A stretch of DNA of 25,501 nucleotides from Acrasis kona (taxonomy: Eukaryota > Heterolobosea > Eutetramitea > Acrasida > Acrasidae), in contig JAOPGA020000076.1 of NCBI GenBank assembly GCA_026419775.2, positions 1 through 25,501 of the forward strand, given 5' to 3'. Below, piece by piece: positions 18,319 through 25,501 of this stretch (within the stretch, counting starts at the first letter, position 1; every line of letters starts with the position of its first letter). A program made the position numbers and the translations under genes. A model generated the notes under the pieces. That model saw only the letters and a list, made by a program, of their open reading frames with translations. It had not been told where the DNA came from and ran no database searches.

Positions 18319-18339
18319 CAACTGAGTTAAGGTCGGAAT
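18319..18339 (-). pseudogene. 5' fragment of tRNA-Tyr
   Basis: Reads ATT plus the first 18 nt of tRNA-Tyr (to G18 of the D loop) on the minus strand, 113 bp upstream of copy 2. It then runs into GTAGCTTCCTTTCT (18303-18316, -), a 14-mer that also occurs at 17340-17353 upstream of copy 1. This looks like a rearrangement junction. Confidence 0.75.
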
Positions 18340-19573
18340 ATAAATTTTTTAATTCTTACATGAATTAATTGGCTTAGAGCGCGATCATTTTCAATAATTT
18401 ATTTACCTTATTCAAAATTTACCACTATGGTGACTGGCTTTTAGACTGGTATCTTACTAGAAACGCTTAACTACATCCATACTAGTAGCCTTACGCTTGT
18501 CAGTTATAGGATGTTCATCAAAATCAAAACCACTCTGGTACAGTGTAAATGGAAGACCCTAGAATTGAAATGAGCCCTTTATGAGTGATCCTGGCAGTAT
18601 GTTGCTGCGTATCAGTTTGTTAATTGATCGCAAAGCATCATATGTGTATGGCAAGTTGCTGCGACAATTCAAAAGAACAAGAATTTATCCTCATGTTGTA
18701 AACAATACCTCGGGCATTTGGTGTTAATGATTTGATTGTTGTCGTCCCGATACTGCATTTTAGAGGGAGTACAGAGTTGATTGGAACGAAGAAGGAAGAG
18801 GTTGGTGTCGACGCTGGCTTTGATATTATATTCATCATATAGAATATTATATTTGTAGTCGGAGGAGTTGAGACTTTATCGCTCTAACTTATATAATATT
18901 GTAGTATTTGAGAATGGTTTTACAATCTCTACTCTAACTAGTGCTGGACTTCATGATTTTCGAATCTTATTAACCAATTATTGAATACGCCAATCATCCT
19001 ATATAGCCTGACATGAAAAGTGGACACAGGATTAGCAAAAACATCCAAAATATACTTTTAATCCCATACTTGGTCAAAACATACAAAATTTAACAGTGGT
19101 CAAAAACAGTCGGTTGCATAAATGCAATTTGTTTAAGGAGGACTACATAAGCTACCATCGTCAAAACGAAGTTCAATGCAGGCAGATTGTACTTCACTTC
19201 TACAAGTATAAAACTTTGAGTGAATAATTTCAGCCTTAAAACTAGAAGGGACTTTGAGGAGACAATAGTGCTGTTGGAAATAACAAGAACTGAACAAAAC
19301 TAAAATCAGAAATCAAAATCACAAAATGCTGCAAATTCATCTCACGACACCGCATTTTTACAACTCAGAGAGCTATTATTTAGTACAAAAAAGTCGTAAT
19401 CGTTTCATGGCCAGCACAAATAACATTCCATTCATAACTAATTTAACCTCGCAATCTATTACTACTTTATTCGCTTCTGCTCCACAACAAACATAGTAAC
19501 TACAGCCAGCACGCGCTTTCAAATATACTTGTCAACAAATTTAACACGATCAGATTCAAAACATTTGTCAAAA
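18340..19573. other. Gene-poor AT-rich stretch
   Basis: Stops are frequent in all frames. A 66-codon minus ORF (18638-18838) has no motif. I see no transposase, terminal repeats or RNA gene. It could hold decayed sequence or unrecognised noncoding RNA. Confidence 0.5.
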
Positions 19574-19840
19574 ATGATCGACTCTCAAGCGAAGCAAAGG
19601 GCCGACATCCAATGCGGTCATATCTCCTTCTCGGAGAAAAATGTAAAAATCTCACGGTTTACATTTCGAACTTCATCAACATTTTAACATCATAAAGTAG
19701 CCGTGGTTTCAATAAATATGTTGAAAGGATGTTCGGGTGTCCATGACGAGAAGCGCTACGTCAACAAAGTCACTCCACCCACTAACGAGATAGACATTAC
19801 TACCTCCCTCTCAGCATCAAACAGGTCAAATATGAAATAA
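19574..19840 (+). other. Possible small two-exon gene
   Basis: ATG at 19574 opens MIDSQAKQRADIQCGHISF, and a later stretch from about 19697 is open for 48 codons (GVHDEKRYVNKVTPPTNEI) to TAA at 19840. The two are in different frames, and no splice pair joins them cleanly: a GTTTAC donor gives a 41-nt intron but a short product. Weak candidate. Confidence 0.2.
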
Positions 19841-21572
19841 CCAAACATGTACATCTAGTGTTAATAATAAGAAAGCTACAAGTGCTGACTACAACATAAT
19901 ATCGGTCAATAATCACATTATAGATACATGATGATTTATTATCACACTTTGTGAGTACGCTTACTTGATGACCACCTTGTTTTCTCTCTTCAATTGGGAA
20001 CTATTCCATCTATCGGCTTATTACCCGAACGATTCCTTAGTGGTCATAGATTGGGCCCACCGGGTATTTTAAGTCATCCATCCTTGGTTATGGCATGTGA
20101 ACAAGTAGAATCAAACGGGTATTAGAACATAATACACTATATTCAGTGGCACCAGTGAAGCGGCTGAGCAGACTCCTCCTGATGTGTCGTTAATCCCTCC
20201 GTGGATTCATAAATTCTCTTTTGTGCTCATATACACTTCAAAAGGAGTGGAATACAAAATTGGACTTTAGTAAACTAATTGTGTTATATGATAATGGTAA
20301 TGATTCTAAATATGTAACTTCAACGGTTCCCATGTGATGGATCGCACACTAGTATTTCCTTTGAGTTGTAGTTGCTACAAACTTTGAAGTTGTAACGTTG
20401 TCAACCAGTTGAACATTATTCACAGAGGTAGACCTTGGTGGGACGAGCGGTGATGTCTCATACTTAAAAAATAAAATCTAAGACTGGGAATTGGAATAAG
20501 ATCGTGTGAACATTCAGGTATTATGGTATTAGATTGCTGTTGCGAAAAAACTTTCATTTGTTTCACGTATCCTATTTTCGATATGACACGTCATAACCCA
20601 TTTAGTATATATTTGGTAACGGTTCATCAAAACATGACCCTCACCTCTAACTCGTTACATTGGTGCAAAAAAGTATGGATGCAATCGCTGGGCCACTCGT
20701 TTCACATTATTGTCACGCACGGAAATGTCTCGCGGGACCAATGTAAAATCGAATCCATCAATCACAAATTCACGTACACACATTCGCATTCAACATCCAA
20801 CAATCTCAAAACACCAACAACCACATCACACCTCTCCAAAATCCACGAAACAATTTCCATCACAGAAAAAAAAGATTCATGAGATTTTTGCATTCGTCTA
20901 CATTTACTCTTGCATCATCTACAATCTACCCAAAGTAAAATTTATAAAGCGTAAGTAAAGCTCACATGTAATTCACACCACATATCCATAGTACAATACC
21001 ATCATCATCATCATCATTGTTGATATTTACCACCATATACACATATCGTGGTATCTTCACCAATAACCTTTCGTCAACAAGACGATCATGATGATGACGT
21101 GTGTATTGTGAACGGTCAACTCTTCAAAAAATAAACGATAGACCTCTCAAAAGTCTTTTTGTCAATAAAGGCCTTTATTAACAAGGGAGAAAAAAAACAC
21201 AAACTCCCCACTCGCTTCACCCACTCATCGCACGCGCGTGTATGTGTGTGTGTATAATAGGGTCTATAAATAACACACGATGGAAGAAGATGACTGTGGG
21301 GGATAAATACAAATGATTGGTACGGAACCAGGGAACGATTATACATCCAGTCGAACACTTTATGGAATCCAACGGCAAAACACACACATCTCCGTTACTC
21401 CCATAAATGTCCACCAACAACTAATCGAGAGATTTGGTCCCCGTTGGTACTATCAAAGTAGACTCATTTGTGACATGTCGTCATGATGTGACATAAAAGT
21501 ATTCTTTTTATTTATATCAACATGGTTTACGTGGTGTACCCGTTGATTATTTTGGTGCATATGCCATTTTCG
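19841..21572. other. Gene-poor stretch
   Basis: No gene I can support. A 119-codon + ORF (20523-20882) has biased low-complexity Thr/His/Ser content at its end and no motif. A short ATC microsatellite lies at 21001-21018 and a GT run near 21239-21252. Confidence 0.5.
21001..21018. repeat. ATC trinucleotide microsatellite
   Basis: Five ATC units followed by ATT, in noncoding DNA. Confidence 0.8.
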
Positions 21573-21580
21573 TATAAAAT
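21573..21580 (+). promoter_or_regulatory. TATA-like box for the small ORF at 21649
   Basis: TATAAAAT lies 68 bp before the ATG at 21649, a distance similar to the TATA-to-ATG spacing of the monooxygenase gene. Supports transcription of that ORF. Confidence 0.4.
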
Positions 21581-21648
21581 TACCAATTCTTAAGCCGAAG
21601 GGCAAATCTTGAGTGTGGATTTGCTTTTTGGAAAAATAGAAAACTCTA

Positions 21649-22032
21649 ATGTATCAATCCACAACAACACCAGCATCGGTTAGAGTGGTGATTAACCAGA
21701 CCAATCAAACCACTTTTATATACAATCATAGTTACGCCGAGTGCTGTGCGTCCAACGAGAGGATTGTGCCCGTAGATGGTCATCGTCGTCATCATCACGA
21801 TGATCAACGTTATCTACAATCACCCATACATTATCATCGTTCTTCTACCCCCAGCTCATCGCCATCATTGTCGTCGCCTTCGATAAAGAAGGAGATTGTG
21901 TTTGTGGAGGAGGACTTGGTTTGTATGAAGGAAGGGTCGGGGAAGAAACTAAAGGAGGGTTTACTACATAATCCTCACTCTAGGAAGAATACAAACTTGG
22001 AGAGATATACGAGGCACTTTAAGTTGATGTGA
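21649..22032 (+). CDS. Hypothetical His/Ser-rich 127-aa protein
   Basis: ATG-started single-exon ORF behind a TATA-like box. No family recognised. An N-terminal half with NQTNQTTF (potential N-glycosylation or just Asn/Thr-rich) precedes a His-rich patch (GHRRHHHDD) and a Ser/Pro linker (SSTPSSSPSLSSPS). A more ordered basic C-terminus follows (KKEIVFVEEDLVCMKEG, KNTNLERYTRHF). The Ser-Pro run suggests phosphorylation and the basic end nucleic acid binding, both only inferred from composition. A chance ORF is possible but codon use looks coding. Confidence 0.5.
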   Translation: MYQSTTTPASVRVVINQTNQTTFIYNHSYAECCASNERIVPVDGHRRHHHDDQRYLQSPIHYHRSSTPSSSPSLSSPSIKKEIVFVEEDLVCMKEGSGKKLKEGLLHNPHSRKNTNLERYTRHFKLM

Positions 22033-22464
22033 TTGATAGGTGTATGTGTGTGTTTTGATAAGACTGTATATACTTTGCATGATTAAATGTTTTTTGAAAA
22101 TAGTGGCGTGTTGTTGTGTTGATTTTATAAAGGTGTATTGGTGTTCATGTCTTATTTTGAAAGTATGGGTAAATGCATGACTGAAAATGTCTTTTTGTAG
22201 AGTTCGATTGGATTTTCATTTTGACATGTTCATTTTTAGAGTGAGTGGTTGATGCCATTTTTATATGTTGAAGTTTGTCAGCACGTGTCTTCGTCACACT
22301 GTGGTGATGCTGTCTTGCAGTATCCTGATGCATTGTTTGATTCTCGGGATTCGAACCAAACCGGTTCGCATTGTTATAAATACACATCACCCAAAAAACA
22401 AAAAAATAAACTTAAAGATTTTGAATGTGAGATTTGGAAAATAAAATTTTTATTTATACAAGAA
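22033..22464. other. Spacer with no supported gene
   Basis: Short ORFs on both strands (22249-22479 +, 22145-22390 -) overlap each other and lack motifs. The right end holds the 3'UTR of the alkyltransferase gene on the minus strand, with an AATAAA soon after its stop. Confidence 0.5.
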
Positions 22465-22933
22465 TCAAGATGCTGTTGATAGTTTCTGCCGTTGCTCTTC
22501 TACCAAATCTTTAATGTTGCTCCCATCTTGTAAATTAAAGTCTTTGAATAACACATCCTCATCTTGTACGAAACCGTCTTCATTAATATTTAAACCTTCT
22601 CTACGGAGATATGCTACCTAATATGTTAGATATGCAAACAAATAACATATTCACCTTGTCATTGTTGCCCCATTTACCATTAAATCCTCCAATGTAATAG
22701 TTAGAAGCTATAATTCTGTGGCATGGAACTGGATGTGGCCCAAATGGATTTTTCTTCATCGCTTGCCCTACTGCTCTCGGAGAAGTCTTTAAATAAGTGC
22801 TAACTTCTTTGTACGTTGATATCTTTCCTTCTGGAACTTTCCTTACCGCTTCATATATTTCCCACTGGAGGGGAGTTATCTTGGTGTTTGTTTTTGGGTT
22901 TATGAAATCTTGCCTGCTAGTCTCTTTCGGCAT
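22465..22933 (-). CDS. O6-alkylguanine-DNA alkyltransferase-like protein
   Basis: Small DNA-repair protein of the MGMT/Ogt catalytic-domain family, which removes O6-alkyl groups from guanine by suicide transfer to a Cys. Exons 22933-22655 and 22617-22465; a 37-nt intron (GTGAAT..TTAG) has a TAAC branch. The 143-aa product has helix-turn-helix ISTYKEVSTYLKTSPRAVGQAM with the Arg finger in RAVG, then NPFGPHPVPCHRII with acceptor Cys71. The active motif PCHRI is present, so it is not an ATL protein (which has PWHR). The usual YSGG..K segment reads YIGGFNGKW. There is no N-terminal accessory domain. The C-terminal 40 residues after LRREGL are acidic and helical, an addition to the core. ATG 22933 was chosen; upstream in-frame sequence lacks an ATG and overlaps the neighbour. 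Confidence 0.9.
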
Positions 22934-22984
22934 TTCTGTGTTTCTGTGAACTTTTTTACAACAACAATATAAAAATAGTTCATC
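22934..22984. promoter_or_regulatory. 51-bp bidirectional promoter between alkyltransferase and Hbs1
   Basis: The two ATGs are divergent and only 51 bp apart, with a T-run and an ATATAAAA element inside. Both 5'UTRs and core promoters must fit here, or transcription of each must start inside the other gene. Confidence 0.6.
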
Positions 22985-25501
22985 ATGTCCCGGCACCGCA
23001 ACCTTGGAAGTCTTGCACAAGATGATGGTTTGTTGTTGTACATGATTTCATTTAACATTGTTAGATTATGATTACGATGATAATTATGGTAGCGATGACG
23101 GTATTTTAATGATTGTTGTCTTTCATTTTTCACAGTTTAGATCAATATAATAATGGCCCACCAGACGGCATGTCTTTAGATGAAGAAAATAGTATGAACT
23201 TACATACTTTTAATTTATTGACTCGTGTTAAGAATTAATAGACGAAGGCTACGATTATATAATATCGCAAGTTGGAAATCAATTTACCGAGGACGAAATT
23301 GTGGATGCGCTAAGGAAGACAGATTATTACCCAGAAGAGGCACTCGACCTCCTGTTCCAACAACATGAAGAGAAACAAAAGAAAACACAACAAACCCAAA
23401 AACCAAAAAAGAAGAAGCAGCCACCTCCACCTAAAAATAAGACTGCACAAGCACCAGCTAAGAATGTGAACAACCAACCCGCTGCACCCAAAAAAGGTAA
23501 ATCAATCTTTTATACCGCTCTTTGGTACGTGGTTCATTCTACGTACCAAGTTGTGTTCATGTCCTGACACTGATAATCGTTGATGCTATTGTTGTTGTTA
23601 TATAAAGATGAAGGAGCAAAAGAAGAAGAAGATCAAGGAAATATGTTGGCATCTTTTGGAAGAGGAAAACAAGTCCAGTCCACACAGGCATCAAGAACAC
23701 TACTTTCAAGTGGAAGAGGAACAGCTCCAATGACAGAGTCACCTATCACTATGGGTCGTGGACTGTCCTTTGGTCGTGGATCACCCATTCTACCTGTAGG
23801 AAGAGGCACCATGACTGGTGTGTCCATGGGAAGAGGATCAAGTGTTGGAAGAGGAATGATGATGAGCGTTGGAAGAGGACAAACATTAACACCACAACAA
23901 GATCAAGAAGATGACCAAGAAGACAAGAAATGAACAAATTGAAGAAACCGACAATGATGACGAGGACGACGAAATGCATCAAGACAACAACAATAGTATC
24001 GACGCTATCGGTAAGGGACCTGTACCTTCCGTGTTTGGTCGTGCGCTTGTGTATCCAACCTACCCAACGTCACCCGATCATTTCACAAGAGCGTTTCTAT
24101 CAAGTCACCAACTAACACTTCATAAAGATGCATCATTTACTTTTGACGAACCCAGTCCAGATGATTTGGTTTTAACCAAAGGAAAGAGCGTAACCAACAA
24201 ACAAATGGAAAACGAACCATTCAAGCCCATCGTCAAGAAGGAAGGAAAGAAGCCCAAAAAGGAAAAGACACCATCATCAACAACATCAACAACGACCACA
24301 ACGGCACCACCCATCACTCCCACTCCAGTCAAAGCACCACCACAAGACACCGACACAATGTCACGCATCAACGTCGTCATCATTGGTCACGTTGACGCAG
24401 GCAAGAGCACGCTGATGGGACATTTACTTTATCAAAGCGGAGCCATCGACGACAAACTCATTCACAAATACAAGAAGGAATCACAACAAATCGGAAAATC
24501 ATCATTCCACTACGCATGGGTCATGGATCAAAATGAAGAAGAACGTCAGAGAGGAATCACCATGGACGTAGGAGTCAAACATTTCGACACCACCAACAAA
24601 CACGTCACCATTCTCGATGCACCCGGCCACAGAGACTTTATACCAAAAATGATCACCGGAGCCGTTCAAGCCGACATGGCCATCTTGGTGATCGGATCGT
24701 GCACCGGAGAATTCGAATCTGGTTTCAAAGAAGGAGGTCAAACAAGAGAACATTTGATACTGGTGAGGAGTTTGGGAGTGAGCAACATTTTGGTGGCGAT
24801 CAACAAGATGGACCAAGTGGAATGGAGCCAAGAACGATTCCAAGACATTCGCACCCAATTAAATCAATTCATGAAACAAATCGGACTGTTGAACGAAAAG
24901 AATGCAAACGTACATTACGTGCCCGTCAGCGGTCTGCAGGGCATCAATCTACGCAGCAGAAATGGACCTCCCGAGTGGTACCAAGGTCCTTGTTTGTGCG
25001 ATGTGATTGACGAATTCCAAGTTGACCGAGACGATTCTGAATTGACCAAACCCATTCGCATGAGCATATCAGACGTGTACAAGAGCATGAGCACCGGAAT
25101 GACCGTGTCCGGTAAGGTGGAGGCAGGGACGCTCTCTGTCGGTCAACCGGTGCACGTCGCTCCCATCAAGGCAACGTGTAACGTCAAGAGCATCACTCGC
25201 AACGGCAACAATCAAGTACAAGTGGCTTACAACGGAGATAACATTGAAGTGGGGTTGACTTCGTCTGCATTTGAATTGGAATCGACGCTCATGTCGGGTC
25301 AAATTCTATGCGACATCGATCGACCCATTCCATGCACCAATCGATTCCTCGGAAGGATTATTACTTTTGATTTGGACATTCCCATCACGAATGGGTCATC
25401 GGTACAATTGCACATGCAACACATGGACGTACCTGCAGTGGTGAGTAAAATGGTGTGCACCATGAATAGACAATTGGAGGTGATCAAGAAGAAACCAAGA
25501 G
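22985..25501 (+). CDS. Hbs1-like translational GTPase (3' end outside window)
   Basis: Paralogue of eRF3/eEF1A that works with Dom34/Pelota to rescue stalled ribosomes (no-go and non-stop decay). Exons by eye: 22985-23027, 23065-23100, 23141-23191, 23233-23496, 23608-23867, 23902-24010, 24128 onward. Start MSRHRN matches the vertebrate HBS1L N-terminus; an acidic/Tyr segment and a UBA-like Hbs1_N helix pair follow (FTEDEIVDALRKTDYYPEEA). Then comes a GRG-repeat linker, then FTFDEPSPDDLVL before the G domain: GHVDAGKS 341-348, FHYAWVMDQNEEERQRGITMD, DAPGH 418, NKMD 480-483, plus domain 2. The 111- and 117-nt introns exceed all others here; the latter could be retained in frame. The 34-nt intron 23868-23901 has a weak GTTGGA donor; without it the frame meets TGA at 23931. 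N-terminal 254 residues are less certain than the GTPase. Confidence 0.9.
23522..23549. repeat. Perfect 9-bp hairpin inside a long Hbs1 intron
   Basis: TTGGTACGT (23522-23530) and ACGTACCAA (23541-23549) are exact complements around a 10-nt loop within the 111-nt intron 23497-23607. It could shorten the effective splice-site distance or control splicing. Confidence 0.7.

Noticed and set aside
18638-18838. 66-codon minus ORF in the gene-poor region
   Set aside because: No motif and stops abound around it; chance length for this composition.
20523-20882. 119-codon + ORF
   Set aside because: No motif, end part is low-complexity Thr/Ser/His from an A/C-rich stretch, and it cannot be supported beyond being open.
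21116-21420. Two overlapping minus ORFs near the GT run
   Set aside because: They overlap in different frames, carry no motifs and span simple sequence.
22330-22375. GGTTCGAATCC on the minus strand, like a tRNA T arm
   Set aside because: The T stem does not pair, and no acceptor, D or anticodon arm can be built around it.

Overview
The window is eukaryotic nuclear DNA: AT-rich, with compact genes on both strands, spliceosomal introns, and Pol III-type tRNA genes (one with an anticodon-loop intron). I mapped 22 introns by joining conserved protein families across frame breaks. All but two are about 34-43 nt, usually with a GTA/GTG donor and a TAAC/TAAT-like branch site shortly before the AG. 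The gene set (lipin, P4-ATPase, mRNA-capping-type triphosphatase, Hbs1), together with bacterial-looking intronless genes, suggests a free-living, probably phagotrophic protist. I cannot name the species.

Layout. 1-1211 (-): a very short lipin, cut by the left edge. 1826-3358 (+): an intronless FAD monooxygenase with a phased CCGAC/TATA promoter. 3668-6508 (+): an intronless 946-aa three-domain protein (isochorismatase-like, aminoglycoside-phosphotransferase/TCAD9-like kinase fold, CDKN3-like phosphatase). Its two outer domains appear catalytically dead. 6627-10410 (+): an eight-exon P4-ATPase that ends 4 bp from the convergent glyoxalase II gene (11308-10415, -). 11364-12346 (-): two unrecognised small genes. 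12624-12707: tRNA-Phe. 12848-15060 (+): a secreted-protein first exon and other coding-like pieces that I cannot assemble. 15108-17282 (+): an RNA 5'-triphosphatase with a long charged Ser/Asp/Lys repeat tail. 17413-18339: two identical tRNA-Tyr genes in inverted orientation plus a tRNA-Tyr fragment. 18340-21572: almost no recognisable genes. 21649-22032: a small His/Ser-rich ORF. 22933-22465 (-): a small alkyltransferase-like protein. 22985 to the right edge (+): Hbs1, whose start codon is only 51 bp from that of its divergent neighbour.

Most genes look unrelated housekeeping neighbours. Two themes stand out. The first is the intronless 946-aa protein, which resembles building blocks of bacterial NTP-dependent conflict systems and is the best candidate for an undescribed system here. 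The second is RNA biology: both tRNA species carry an 11-nt insertion at the same D-loop position, and Hbs1 contains either a cryptic 34-nt exonic intron or an in-frame UGA followed by a +1 frame change.
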